64,000 nt of DNA from Flammeovirgaceae bacterium UBA7330 (GTDB lineage: Bacteria > Bacteroidota > Bacteroidia > Cytophagales > Cyclobacteriaceae): positions 62,001 to 126,000 of the forward strand of contig DKPQ01000006.1 in the NCBI GenBank assembly GCA_002471275.1. The letters are read 5' to 3'. The notes under the pieces are model-generated. The model saw nothing but the letters and a program-made list of their open reading frames with translations. It was not told where the DNA came from and searched no databases. The position numbers were made by a program, and so were the translations under genes. Positions 44,629-55,700 of the stretch are shown here, in pieces; positions within the stretch are counted from its first letter, which is position 1, and every line of letters begins with the position of its first letter.

Positions 44629-45259
44629 GATCAAGATCATCTTAGTAGAAGACCACCCTATGGTTAGGATTGGTCTAAAATCGCTACTCAGTGGTAGTGA
44701 GCATATCGATATCATTGGTGAAGCATCGAATGGAGTAGAGGCAATAGACTTAATAGAGAAGGACCCTCCGGAAATTGTTGTTTCCGACATCTCTATGCCT
44801 CAAATGAACGGTCTGTCGCTTGCCAAACACATTCAGGACAACCATCCGCAGATCAAAGTATTGCTACTCACGATCCACATGGAGCCCGAATACATCATCG
44901 AAGGATTTGATGCGGGCATTATGGGATACCTCCCCAAAGACTCCAGTCAGGAAGAATTGATTGAAGCCATCGAGACCATCTATACCGGCGGTAAATACAT
45001 GTCACAGAAGGTGAGTGAAATCATCGCACAACGATTGATCAGGAAAGATCCCTTTCACAAACCCAACACCAAACTCACACCCCGGGAAAAGAAGATCCTG
45101 GAAATGCTCGTAGAAGGAGATCGCAACAAAGAAATTGCAGAAAAACTCTCTATCAGTGTGAGAACCGTGGACACTCACAGAACCAATATCATGCGCAAAC
45201 TTGATGTGAACAATACCGCTGAGCTCGTAAAAAAAGCCATCAGCGACAACCTGATATAG
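44621..45259 (+). CDS. NarL/FixJ-family response regulator
   Basis: The 212-residue protein has a receiver (IILVEDHPMVRIGL, acceptor Asp in IVVSDISMPQMNG, LLTIH, YLPKDSS) and a LuxR-type HTH (LTPREKKILEMLVEGDRNKEIAEKLSISVRTVDTHRTNIM). It overlaps its kinase gene by 8 nt. It resembles the minus-strand regulator at 35480-36172 strongly (SISVRTVDTHRTNIMRKL against FISIRTVDTHRTNIMKKL), so the locus holds a duplicated kinase/regulator module. Confidence 0.94.
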   Translation: MNKIKIILVEDHPMVRIGLKSLLSGSEHIDIIGEASNGVEAIDLIEKDPPEIVVSDISMPQMNGLSLAKHIQDNHPQIKVLLLTIHMEPEYIIEGFDAGIMGYLPKDSSQEELIEAIETIYTGGKYMSQKVSEIIAQRLIRKDPFHKPNTKLTPREKKILEMLVEGDRNKEIAEKLSISVRTVDTHRTNIMRKLDVNNTAELVKKAISDNLI

Positions 45260-45334
45260 TTTAATTTGAGTACCACTCCCTCCAATCGCATATTTACCTT
45301 TAATTAAAGGGTTTAATTCAGTAATTTTAGCCTT

Positions 45335-48244
45335 GTGATAAAAGCCTGCGGAAAGCTGCTACTGGCAACAATACTGATACTCATTTGCCTCAAACCCCAT
45401 GCACAAACCTGCCTGCAAAAGCTGGACAGTGCTGAACGTTTCATTTATACAAACCCTGAGAAATCAAAATTCTATGCCGTTTCACTCCTTGCAGACCTGG
45501 ATTCCAATATCTGCGTGGTAGAAATAGGTTATGCAGCCATGTACAACAACCTGGCGCTAATCCTTTTGGAACTGAATGAAAAAAAGAGAGGATTAGAAGC
45601 TTTTCATCAGGGCCTTAGGCATGAATTGAAAGTAAAAGACTCCCTGCACAAAGACCTGTTGGGGCTTTATTACAACCTCAGCGCTGTTTACCAGGAAATT
45701 GGTCAATTTCTGGAGGCCAGAAAATATATTGAAATGGCCGGAAAGATTACCGGCGGTACACTCAACAAAATTCCGGAAGCCGAAATAGCCTATTACTACA
45801 ACAGGGGAATCTACGAACGCGAAGTAGGAAACTTCGAAGCCAGTCTTGAAGCCCTCAATCAGGCACTCGAAATCAATGCCAACAACAATGACTCCATCAG
45901 GATTCTGCTAAAAATTGAACTGGGCACCACACGGCGACACTTTGGAGATATGGACAAGAGTGAAGAGGAATTGATGGAGGCCGTAAATCTTGCTAAATCC
46001 TACGATGAACTCCTTTACCTTCAGGCCATTGACCGCTTATCCTCTTTGAAGATCGAACAGGGAGAATATTCTGATGCGGAGAATTACCTGCTCTACAACC
46101 TGAAAGTAAAAAATCAAAAATACCAGGATGATCCCATTTTAATGTTGGAAACATTAAACGAGCTTGGGTTCCTCTATCACAGGCTACATATCAATAGTGA
46201 CGCCGGTAAGTACCTTTCGATGGCTCTTGAAACCGGGAAAAACATCCGAACAATCAGACCCTACATGGAAAATAACCTGGGAACCATCTACATGGATGAA
46301 GGTAAAATTGATGAGGCCGAGGAATTTTTCATCAAGAGCTCTGAAGGCTTTAAGCAGCTTTATGGGACCTTAAATCCGGATTATGCCAGTACCTTAAACA
46401 ACCTTGCCAGTGTGCATAAGGCCAGAAATCAATTAGGTAAAGCCCTGGACCTTTACAGTAAAGTACTAGACCTCGACAAAGTGATTTATGGCATTGATCA
46501 TCCCCGATATGCCACCTCACTAAACAATGTAGCCTTATTGTACCTGCAGTTGGGCAATTTTTCTTTGGCAGGAAAACTACTGACCGAGTGTAAGCAAATC
46601 AGAGAAGTAGTACTCGGAAAGTATAACCCGATGTACATCAAAACCCTCAATGACCTGGGGATCTATCACCTGCTCATGAATGATACACTGGCCGCCCTCA
46701 ATTCATTCAACCAGGCCTTAGGGGCTGAAATCAAACATATGCAGGATGTTTTCCCGGTCCTGACAGACAACCAAAGGAAGCTGTACTTTGATGAAACCAG
46801 ATACAATATCGAGCGATTCTGTTCGCTGGCATTTTCTGACAAGTATCTCAACTCCAGCTATGCAACTGATGCGCTCAACCACTTTATCAATACAAAGGGA
46901 ATACTCTTTTACGCTTCTGAAAAAATGCGTAACCTGATCCAAAGCAGCAACAATCAGCATGTCATCAACTTATTTAACCAATGGAGGGAAAAGAAATATC
47001 GACTCGCCCAGGCCTACCTACTCACTATCGAAGAACGTAGCAAACAGGGAATATCCATTGAAATGCTGGAAAATGAATGTACTGACCTGGAAAAAGAGCT
47101 GTCTCAATCGTTCAAAGTTTTCTCTGAGCAGGATAAATCGACCTACCACACATGGGAAGAGATAAGTGACGTTCTCAGCCAGGGATCAGCCATCATTGAT
47201 ATTATTCAGTTTCGAAATTACCAGGTAAATGTAGCCGATGAGCAACTTCACCAGGGCTTTGAGGACGAATCCAGATACATGGCCTTTATCATAAAACCAA
47301 ACCGCGTACTGGAGCCGGTGAAATGGTCAGACTATACAGATTTCAATAAAGGTTATAGCCTCTATAAAAACTCATTGAAATATGGAATAAGAGATACAAC
47401 CAGCTACGATGTTTTCTGGGAGCCGTTAAGTCCTCATTTACAGGATATCTCTCATGTCTATTTCTCACCGGATGGTATTTTTCATAAAATTAATCCTGTG
47501 ATCTTTTATGATCACTTTAGGGACATGTATGTGATTGATGAATATGATATCATCAATATCACCAGCGGAAAAGACCTGCTGTATCAAACGGAATCTCAAT
47601 TCGTCAGGGATGTGAAAATTTTTGGTAATCCCAATTTCACAAGACTCAATACCGGTTATAAGCTCAACCAGCTACCCGGCGCTGAACAAGAAGCCAATGA
47701 TATCTCAAAGATCCTTGATGTAAGAAGGTGGAAGTCTGAAACCTATTACTTTGACAATGCCACCGAGCAACGACTGAAAACGCTTCAAAATCCAGGGGTA
47801 GTGCACATTGCCACCCACGGCTATTTCAATGACGACCCTGACAACATAGATCCACTCTACAGTTCGGGACTTTTCCTGACCAGGTCCGATGAAAGTGAAA
47901 ATGATGGAATTCTTACGGCTTATGAGGCCATGAACCTGGTGCTGGATGAAACAAACCTTGTGGTGCTGGCTGCCTGTGAAACAGGACTGGGAACCATCCA
48001 AAACGGTGAGGGCGTTTTTGGACTCCAACGAGCCTTTCTGGTAGCTGGTGCTAAAAATGTGTTGATCAGTCTGGTGAAGATCAATGACAATGCTGCTAGG
48101 ACTTTTATGAACTTGTACTATGAACAGCTAAAGGAATTGCAGGACGCTCAAAAAGCTTTTTTTGCTGCCAGAACAGCCTTCAAAAAAATGGAAAATGATC
48201 CCTACAACTGGGGAGCCTATATACTGGTTTCGAAGAGCCTTTAA
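45335..48244 (+). CDS. Secreted TPR-CHAT protein (caspase-like cysteine protease fold)
   Basis: The start is most likely the GTG at 45335, giving 969 residues with a signal peptide (LLLATILILICLKPHAQ). About ten tetratricopeptide-type repeats follow up to residue 470 (ALNQALEINANNNDSIR, NNLGTIYMDEGKIDEAEEFF, TLNNLASVHKARNQLGKALD), then a helical linker and a C-terminal CHAT domain with catalytic His828 (VHIATHGYF) and Cys881 (LVVLAACETGLG). CHAT is the caspase-clan peptidase domain; partners or targets are bound by the TPR part. The signal peptide points to the periplasm or surface, unlike the cytosolic TPR-CHAT of Craspase systems. It ends 8 bp from the convergent T9SS operon. Confidence 0.9.
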   Translation: MIKACGKLLLATILILICLKPHAQTCLQKLDSAERFIYTNPEKSKFYAVSLLADLDSNICVVEIGYAAMYNNLALILLELNEKKRGLEAFHQGLRHELKVKDSLHKDLLGLYYNLSAVYQEIGQFLEARKYIEMAGKITGGTLNKIPEAEIAYYYNRGIYEREVGNFEASLEALNQALEINANNNDSIRILLKIELGTTRRHFGDMDKSEEELMEAVNLAKSYDELLYLQAIDRLSSLKIEQGEYSDAENYLLYNLKVKNQKYQDDPILMLETLNELGFLYHRLHINSDAGKYLSMALETGKNIRTIRPYMENNLGTIYMDEGKIDEAEEFFIKSSEGFKQLYGTLNPDYASTLNNLASVHKARNQLGKALDLYSKVLDLDKVIYGIDHPRYATSLNNVALLYLQLGNFSLAGKLLTECKQIREVVLGKYNPMYIKTLNDLGIYHLLMNDTLAALNSFNQALGAEIKHMQDVFPVLTDNQRKLYFDETRYNIERFCSLAFSDKYLNSSYATDALNHFINTKGILFYASEKMRNLIQSSNNQHVINLFNQWREKKYRLAQAYLLTIEERSKQGISIEMLENECTDLEKELSQSFKVFSEQDKSTYHTWEEISDVLSQGSAIIDIIQFRNYQVNVADEQLHQGFEDESRYMAFIIKPNRVLEPVKWSDYTDFNKGYSLYKNSLKYGIRDTTSYDVFWEPLSPHLQDISHVYFSPDGIFHKINPVIFYDHFRDMYVIDEYDIINITSGKDLLYQTESQFVRDVKIFGNPNFTRLNTGYKLNQLPGAEQEANDISKILDVRRWKSETYYFDNATEQRLKTLQNPGVVHIATHGYFNDDPDNIDPLYSSGLFLTRSDESENDGILTAYEAMNLVLDETNLVVLAACETGLGTIQNGEGVFGLQRAFLVAGAKNVLISLVKINDNAARTFMNLYYEQLKELQDAQKAFFAARTAFKKMENDPYNWGAYILVSKSL

Positions 48245-48252
48245 CAGATCAA

Positions 48253-50499
48253 CTAACTCCCGGGATTTTCAGTAAACTGACTCACATCGTCTTCGGAGAC
48301 AAGGTAGCGGATATTCTTTTTCCCCATTTTTTCATAAACCCTGATTGTGTTCCCGGCTTTAATGGAGTCTTTCTTTAAACCATTCCATGACTTCAGTTCA
48401 TACACGGAAACTCCCAAAAGACCTGCAATATTTTCGATGGTATTATCCTTCCTAATAATGTAAGTCCTGGCAATCTTAAACTCAAAGGTATCTTCTGATT
48501 GCACGATGATTTCGACCTTCCTACTCAAAATGCGCTTGAACCAATGATCTTCGTCTTTCGTAATTTCCCCCCTGGGTAAGACTTTGAGCTTATCCCCAGG
48601 GAGGCCTCTCACCTCCAGGTAGTTTTTCACTGCTTCTCCCCGACCACGACTCAGGTCAAAATTATAAGTCTCCCTTCCAATGTTATCTGAATAAGCCAGG
48701 ATGACTATCTGGTCATATTCCTTTCCGTCCAATTGATCGACCAGAGCAGACAAAGCTTGCTTTGCTTCTGGTCTTAAATCGTGCAGGTTATAATCGAAAT
48801 AGATCGTTTCAAATGGAATTCCATCAATATCAGAGGACCTTCCAAACGCTTGATTTAAGGATGAATTTGATGAACTTACCTGATTGGTTTGGCTACTTTG
48901 TCCGCTTTGAAGGTCATCGACATTTGGAATCACGTAATTGGCTCGTCGTTGTCCTTGAAACCCCATACTTCCCTGTGAATTTCGCCTGCCAGTGTTTGAA
49001 GCCATCATACCCTGTCTATCGATGGCTCCTGACAAGGAATCATCTTCAATTATACCTTGCTGAGGCTTTTCACGTTTCACCGGCTCAAAAAACTCGTATC
49101 CCTGGTAATCCTCTACCCTGAATGTGACCAAATCGAGTGAACGCACATCCCTGAACCGGGACACAATCCTGGAATCAATCAGGGATTCTCCTGAGATCAG
49201 GAGTGAGAGGAACAGTGCTTCGTCCCCAATCTCAAAAGAATAGATATTCAGAATTCTATGGCCTTCTCCTCTGTTGGACGACAAAAAGCCAACACTGTCA
49301 CAGATCATAAAGTAAGTATCATCAATGGTAGAATTGAAGGGATAGCCCAGGTTATATATTTCCGGCTCATAAAATGATTCTCCTTTTGCCAGGTAAATAT
49401 CATATCCACCATACCCCACATGACCATCACTGGAGAAGATCAGACAATTGAAAGCTGATGAAAAATAGGGGGAAATTTCTTCTTCCGGAGAGTTGATCAC
49501 ACCTCCCATATTGATGGGTGGGCTCCACGACTCTGCCTCCAGTCCTCTCAGACTCATCCAGATATCGCTTCCGCCAAGACCCCCGGGTCTGTTGCTGCTA
49601 AAAAAGAGCGTATCCCCTCCTCCGGTCACGAATGGCTGCTTATTTTCTGAGCCAGGTTCATTGATATAATCATTGAGTGGCTCAGGTGAGGTCCAGGCAC
49701 CATCTACGAGATAGCTCACCATGATCTGGCAGCCGGAGCCATCCTCCGTTTTACAGGTAGAATAATAAAAGGTCTTTCCATCTCGCGTAAAAGTTCCCGA
49801 CCCCTCTGCCCAGTGTGAGTTAAGCGCATCAAATTTTTGGGCATTGGTATTGGAGGCGAACCTGCCATTTCTTCGCCGCTCATAAGCTACCAAATCCGGC
49901 AGTAAACCATCATATTGATTACCTTCATATTGGGAAACACTTCTATTTCGTGTGGATGCAAATACCACATTCTGATTAGAGGGATTTATCACGGCTCCGA
50001 AATCATGGAATTTGCTGTTGATATCCTCGAATAGCCTGACCGAGAAGCCCCTGTTCACTTTCTTTTGTCTCAATGCCAGGGCACAGCCTTCTCTTTGTTT
50101 CCGGGAAAGTGCGATCAGCTCAGGGTTTACATCTGGTAATGCTATCAGGTAACTGTAGACGGAATCAGCATGTTTAAACTGTTCATCCAGCCTGAGCAGA
50201 TTGGCGAAATAGTATAAGGACCTGGCCTGATACTCATGATTGGGCCTTTCCCCCAGTTCTAAAAGCACCTTCCTGGCCTTTTCATATTGCAGTGTTTCTT
50301 TGTAGCAAATGCCCAACCGGTATTTGGCCATCAAATTATTCTTATCCAGCTTACTGATTTTTTCATAAAACTCTACGGCATCCAGAAAACGATGAGCCTT
50401 ATACAGGGTATCAGCCATTTGAATCATCTCCGGCACGGACTGTTGTCCCTGAACGGTCAGTAAGAAAAATATCAGGCAAATACTGGCTATAACCCTCAT
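48253..50499 (-). CDS. TPR-propeller-OmpA-LysM envelope protein, PorE-like
   Basis: The 748-residue protein has a signal peptide (MRVIASICLIFFLLTVQG), TPR-like repeats (about 25-140), a PD40/WD40-like propeller with SNRPGGLGGSDIW and SSDGHVGYGGYDIY blades (about 160-400), a low-complexity linker, an OmpA peptidoglycan-binding domain (about 555-665; YSDNIGRETYNFDLSRGRGE) and a C-terminal LysM module (about 680-730). TPR-propeller-OmpA is the architecture of PorE, the T9SS component that ties the machine to peptidoglycan. The extra LysM gives two cell-wall contacts. It follows porP/sprF by 2 bp in the operon, so it probably serves this secreted set. Confidence 0.87.
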   Translation of the reverse strand: MRVIASICLIFFLLTVQGQQSVPEMIQMADTLYKAHRFLDAVEFYEKISKLDKNNLMAKYRLGICYKETLQYEKARKVLLELGERPNHEYQARSLYYFANLLRLDEQFKHADSVYSYLIALPDVNPELIALSRKQREGCALALRQKKVNRGFSVRLFEDINSKFHDFGAVINPSNQNVVFASTRNRSVSQYEGNQYDGLLPDLVAYERRRNGRFASNTNAQKFDALNSHWAEGSGTFTRDGKTFYYSTCKTEDGSGCQIMVSYLVDGAWTSPEPLNDYINEPGSENKQPFVTGGGDTLFFSSNRPGGLGGSDIWMSLRGLEAESWSPPINMGGVINSPEEEISPYFSSAFNCLIFSSDGHVGYGGYDIYLAKGESFYEPEIYNLGYPFNSTIDDTYFMICDSVGFLSSNRGEGHRILNIYSFEIGDEALFLSLLISGESLIDSRIVSRFRDVRSLDLVTFRVEDYQGYEFFEPVKREKPQQGIIEDDSLSGAIDRQGMMASNTGRRNSQGSMGFQGQRRANYVIPNVDDLQSGQSSQTNQVSSSNSSLNQAFGRSSDIDGIPFETIYFDYNLHDLRPEAKQALSALVDQLDGKEYDQIVILAYSDNIGRETYNFDLSRGRGEAVKNYLEVRGLPGDKLKVLPRGEITKDEDHWFKRILSRKVEIIVQSEDTFEFKIARTYIIRKDNTIENIAGLLGVSVYELKSWNGLKKDSIKAGNTIRVYEKMGKKNIRYLVSEDDVSQFTENPGS

Positions 50500-50501
50500 A
50501 C

Positions 50502-51569
50502 CTAGAAAATTGGACTTGATACGTTACCTAAAGGACTCTTGGTGTTGAGATTGAAAGCCATTGAAATCTCATAAGTAGGAAAACTACCTGCTTCCGCTCT
50601 TTCAAGCTCAAAAGTTGCATGATTCAGGTCAACACTGAAGCCTACTTTCACATTTTCTACCTGGAACCCGAGCATTCCAATAAATGAGTCCCCTACGCGA
50701 TACCAGGTACCCATTTGTAGCATCACGGCTGTTTTTGATCTGATCGAACTCACAAAGGTGGAAAAATAAGTGCCGGCATTGGCCTGCACGCTTCCCTGGG
50801 AATATGCAATAAAAGCAGAAGGATAGATATACCATCGTGGACCCAATTCCATTTTTGCCGACCCAAAAGTTTTGATTAACCAGAACTTTTGAGATTGTAT
50901 ATTTCCAGCTGCATCGTATGCAAACGAGGGCCTGTTGAGGTTGTCGATGCTCAACCCCACTGTAAGTGTCTTATCCCTTATATAAAAGTTAGCATTGTCA
51001 AAAGCGGTATAAATAACCCCAAAATTAAAAACGGGATAGAAAACGGATGCTTCGCCGATGGTTTCCCCTGCGAGGCTGCCATCATACCCTGAATTGTCAC
51101 CATTTCTACTGAACCCTAGATACCTACTAAACTGTGAACCCCATCTTAAATTCTGCCCGATTTTTTGCTGCACAATCCCGCCCTGAAGACCAAAAACAAG
51201 ATACTGGTTTGATAATCTGCTAAGTCTCATGGTGTATGCACCATTCAGTAAGATTTTCGTGCTTTCATACAAACTGAATGCCCCCCGGGATTCCTTAAAA
51301 AAGGTAATCCCTGCACCACCCACCTGGTTAAACTTACTGGTGAACTTTCTGAAGGGATAGGTAAATGTGGCCTGGATCAATTCCTGATACTGCTCATTCT
51401 CTTCTTTGCCAGCTCGCTTATAGTTGGTATTGAGCGTCATGTTTGGGATTGTCCCGGTAAAAGCCGGATTCAATAAAGATGTGGTAGAGAAATATTGTGA
51501 AAATTGGCCCTCCTGAGCGGAAGCAACCAGGGCAATCAGACCAAAAAATATGATAAATACTTTTCTCAT
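50502..51569 (-). CDS. PorP/SprF-family type IX secretion membrane protein
   Basis: The 355-residue protein has a signal peptide (VFIIFFGLIALVASAQ) and then GQFSQYFSTTSLLNPAFTGT, the family opening, with a beta-barrel built of repeated strands and the LGLQ/VGLSIDNLNRPSF block near the middle. PorP/SprF proteins sit in the outer membrane and help secrete and attach proteins with type B T9SS sorting domains, usually the one encoded next to them. Here that gene is directly upstream and overlaps by 4 nt (ATGA). Confidence 0.93.
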   Translation of the reverse strand: MRKVFIIFFGLIALVASAQEGQFSQYFSTTSLLNPAFTGTIPNMTLNTNYKRAGKEENEQYQELIQATFTYPFRKFTSKFNQVGGAGITFFKESRGAFSLYESTKILLNGAYTMRLSRLSNQYLVFGLQGGIVQQKIGQNLRWGSQFSRYLGFSRNGDNSGYDGSLAGETIGEASVFYPVFNFGVIYTAFDNANFYIRDKTLTVGLSIDNLNRPSFAYDAAGNIQSQKFWLIKTFGSAKMELGPRWYIYPSAFIAYSQGSVQANAGTYFSTFVSSIRSKTAVMLQMGTWYRVGDSFIGMLGFQVENVKVGFSVDLNHATFELERAEAGSFPTYEISMAFNLNTKSPLGNVSSPIF

Positions 51570-52795
51570 CTCATCAACAATACTGGCCCTCTTTTAGTAT
51601 ATACATTGCTATTGGTCTCCAAAGTGATTTCAAAATAATACACCCCTCCTGGTGCTTCCTGGCTACTCAGCAAAAACCCATCCCATCCATATTGCGTTAC
51701 GTCAAGGCCCGTCCCTGTTTCATCCACTGAATAAACAATCTGATTAAATGAATCATAGATTTCAATTGAGATCCTGTTGATCGAACTACCGACAAAAAAG
51801 GGTCTGAAAATCCGATTATCCTGCATAAGCGCATTCGGTGCAAAAACATTGGGGACATAAAAAACATCACCATCGGCCAAAGGTACCAGTGCGATCGAAA
51901 AACGTCTACCGGCATTGGTGATCCAGATGCTTTGATTACTTTCTACATATCCACCTCTACTTGTAGTGTTGTCTGTAGTGGTAGTAGAGATAGCAGTTCT
52001 CAATGCATGATGCAGTGTGTCTTCCCGGTAAAACATGGCTATGGCAGGCTCGTGGATGTCCGCATTGATCAGGTTGGGAAACTGATTCTCCGAAAGATCT
52101 ACCCCGGAATAATCAAGGGCAATGGTAGCTTCAACAGAGTCTTGTCCCAATACATGGACCACCCACTCCACTTCATCAGCCAGACCATCCATTAGGGAAT
52201 CCGGAAATAGGAAGGTTGGGTTGGCCCGTCTACATTCCACCCGTACAAAAGTTCCGGGTTTGTTGGCAGTCAAGGTCAGGTAGTTTTTAAAGCCATTGCC
52301 ATTGGCATCTGTCAGTCCCATGGGAAAAGTAAATGTGGCCGCATTATTTAAACGGCCAATCATCTTACCTTCCACATATCCTGTTCCTGTAGCATCCACA
52401 CTTCCTGCCTGGATAAAATCCAACTCATCGTCCGACTGGATCACTCCACGTGTTACTGTCAAGCCTCCGGTGGCCCTCACCTGGCCGGTCAGCAGGATCA
52501 ACCTACCGGCTTTATTCAGCTCAAAGCTGCCAACATCTATCGTATCACCGCTCAGGCTCTGATCGATATCCCCGACAAACTTCAGGTTTCCAACATCCGT
52601 GTTGCGCACAAAATCCAGATCCCGATAACTGACAATGGTACCAAAATTGGTGAGTGGCCCGTTGAGCGTAGCATTTCCTCCCATGAAGAAAGTCGCTCCG
52701 GATCTGATCGCCAGCTTTGTAGAGTCTCCGGTATGGAACTGAGAAAATGCCAGGAGTGGAAGAAGAAGGGCGATATTTAGCAGATATTTTCTCAT
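51566..52795 (-). CDS. Secreted protein with type B T9SS sorting (gliding-motility-associated) C-terminal domain
   Basis: I choose the ATG at 52793-52795 (409 residues), as it overlaps the upstream stop by 4 nt and precedes the signal (MRKYLLNIALLLPLLAFSQ); the frame is open a little further up. The middle is beta-rich (GPLTNFGTIVSYRDL, a G/T-rich region similar to repeats in cell-surface proteins). The C-terminal 90 residues contain VFYVPNVFAPNAL, IEIYDSFNQIVYSV, WDGFLLSSQEAPGGVYYFEI, which is the type B sorting domain. Export thus depends on T9SS plus the PorP/SprF protein encoded next. Confidence 0.9.
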   Translation of the reverse strand: MRKYLLNIALLLPLLAFSQFHTGDSTKLAIRSGATFFMGGNATLNGPLTNFGTIVSYRDLDFVRNTDVGNLKFVGDIDQSLSGDTIDVGSFELNKAGRLILLTGQVRATGGLTVTRGVIQSDDELDFIQAGSVDATGTGYVEGKMIGRLNNAATFTFPMGLTDANGNGFKNYLTLTANKPGTFVRVECRRANPTFLFPDSLMDGLADEVEWVVHVLGQDSVEATIALDYSGVDLSENQFPNLINADIHEPAIAMFYREDTLHHALRTAISTTTTDNTTSRGGYVESNQSIWITNAGRRFSIALVPLADGDVFYVPNVFAPNALMQDNRIFRPFFVGSSINRISIEIYDSFNQIVYSVDETGTGLDVTQYGWDGFLLSSQEAPGGVYYFEITLETNSNVYTKRGPVLLMR

Positions 52796-55700
52796 TGTGA
52801 TCGTCCAATTTCTACCCATCTGTTAAGTGTCTCTATGTAAACCAAATGCAGAGAACTGCCCTGATTCATGGTAAAAGCATTATCATTATCCAACCTAAGA
52901 TTTACACTCGTCATGGAATTTACGTTGAATCCACCCGGAAAATCTGATATAATTAGAATTTCCTGACCCTCTACCCCAGCTGTAATCTCATTTATGTCGG
53001 GACCTCCGTTAACAATTTTCACAATTCTTACATCACTAGGTATTACAGGTTGCGCTACTGCATCATGACTAATGGTAGGAGTAATAAAATTTGCTCTAAA
53101 TAGCACATCTCCATCAGTCTCAATAGAGCTACTGGCAGGGTTAGTCCCTCCTACAAAGATTCCCTGACCACCTGCTCCATTCATATCAATAATTATTCCG
53201 TTGCCACTCGTTCCGGTTTTGGAGACTGCAATCCCGTTACTGTTGTTACCATCCGTATTCACTGATAAGGCCGGAACAGTGCTTGCTGTATTACTGATCT
53301 GAAAAACGCCGGCACCCCCTAGTCCCAACGTTTGTACAAACATGGCGTTTGCACCACTAGTCACATTCTGCTGATCAAAAACCCCAACATTTCCAGTCCC
53401 TTGTGTACTTGCAGATAGTGCTGCAGAAGCCGAGGCTGAATTTGTGATTCTTATATCGGCTCCCATACCATCGGCATTTTGAGCAATCAGCAAAGCCTGG
53501 TCAGGGTTAGCTGAGGCTGCTACCATGTTAATCGCCATACCCTGCCCGGTAGCATTCCCATTTTCAACACTGAGCTTGGCGGTCGGGGTTTGAGTGCCGA
53601 CACCCACAAAGAATCCGGGAACAGTGGCATCTCCAATGATTGCTGAATTATCCTGGGGTGCGTTGGCATTGAATCCAATGGCTACTGAATTATCTCCCGT
53701 TGCACTTGAACCAGCTCCCAGAGCGATCGAACCAGTCACTGCAGCCCCAATTGAGGCTCCAGGGCCCAGTGATACTGTTGAAAACCCATTGGATGTTGCT
53801 CCATCTCCAATAACAACATGAGATGTAGTATTTTCACTTACTGATGCACTTGTTCCTAATACTACATTGTTGTTTCCTGTGGTCAGACCAGCTCCACCAG
53901 CATTGACTCCGATCACAATATTGGTTGATCCAGTTGTGATTGACTGGCCCGCACCATTGCCAATCAAAGTGTTTTGATTTCCACCGGCAACCAAACTGTT
54001 TCCGGTATTTACTCCTACAAGAAAGTTCTCAGTACCAGGTGGTGTCGCACCGGTAATAGCTGTTAAATTGTTATTTCCATCCAGGGTAAAAGCATTTGCA
54101 CCATTTACCCAGCTCAATGTACCCGTTCCATCATTGGTTAATGCTCCCGCAGCCTGAGCTGGAGGAAGAGTAATTATATACGATGCTGTAGTTGGATCGG
54201 CTTCAATACCTATTGAATTGGTACCAGCATCATCCTCAAGCTCTATCATTCCCCCGAAACCAGCTCCCTGATTGCCAAACCTGGTGATCCCATTGACAAA
54301 GACCCCTCCGGCAAACCCACCGCCGGATCCCGCTCCGGGTATGATCTCGATATTTCCTCCATTACCCCCGGTTCCTGTGCCCGCACCTGACCGCAGTGAA
54401 AGTATCCCACCATCAGCCGGACCTGCTGCCTCTCCATCAGCCGCGGCAATGGCCAGGTTATCTCCATTCCCCACGGTATTCTGCTGGACCCCAATGATCC
54501 GACCTGCACCTTCATTAAATAATATGTTTCCTCCCAACCTGACAGCTGTGCCACTGCCTGTATTTTCAAAAAAAGCAGCTGGGCCTGTTCCTGCATTGGA
54601 AATGGAGAACAATGAACCAACATCCGTACCAGAATCAGCATAGGGGAGCGTTAACCCATTAACCTGCCAGGAGGCATTTCCGGTGGCATCTGAAGTCAAA
54701 ACATAACCAGCTGTAGCACCTGTGGGTAATCTGATATCCGCACCAGCACCCCCATTGATCACCTCAATTACAGGGGAGGTGTTACCGGCATTACTAATTT
54801 CAAAAAGACCAGCTACTCCCGTACCTGTTGTAGACCCATAAACAGCGGTACCCGCTCCTGCTCCAGACACTAAAAATGTTCCTGCGTCGCCAGCCCCAAT
54901 TTGTGTGACTGCCAACCCCTGGGACCCTGATAATCCATTTCCTTCTATACTCACTACACTACCAGTAAATGCTCCTGTAGAATTGGTAAATCTTGCTGCG
55001 GATGCCAATGTGCCCTGCTGATCCAGGTAAAATAAATCTGTTGGGTCTGTATCTTCTGTATGTGCGAAAGGAAAAGCAATACCTCCCGGTTGCAATGTGA
55101 TATTTCCCAGGGCATCAGATGTTAAAACCTCACCAGCATTACCTCCAGTGATAAACATGGGAGGTCCTGTACTTGTGGTTATTTCAATCCCGGCTCCCAA
55201 ACCTGCATGGTTCACAGATAGTCCGGCATCCGGATTGGTTGCGTTGGATAATGAAATATTGAGACCTGCTCCTGCTCCACCATGGCTTACTAAAATGCCC
55301 GGACTGGTATTGGTTGCTCCTGAAATAGAGACATCCATCCCCGGTCCGGCAGTTCCAGCCTGAGTCGCCTGTATGGCAGCTCCAATCCCATTGGTTGTAG
55401 CATTTAAGGCATTAGTGGCGTTTGTTATATTATTGATTTCGAATGCCCCAGCGCCACCAAGTCCAGTGTTTGTCAGATAAAAAAGGTCAGCAGCATTGGC
55501 AACTGATTGTGTGTAGGGGAGTGTCAGACCCGTTGAGGGTAGAGCATCCCAGGTAGTGCCATCCCAGGTAAGCACATCACCAACTCCGGGTGCTGTAGCG
55601 GTAGGATGTGTTCCAAAATCAAATACATCGCCGGCAATTGTATTCGGATCATAAGTCCCTGCGGTCATATATCCAACATCATTGTTTAACAGTCCAACAT

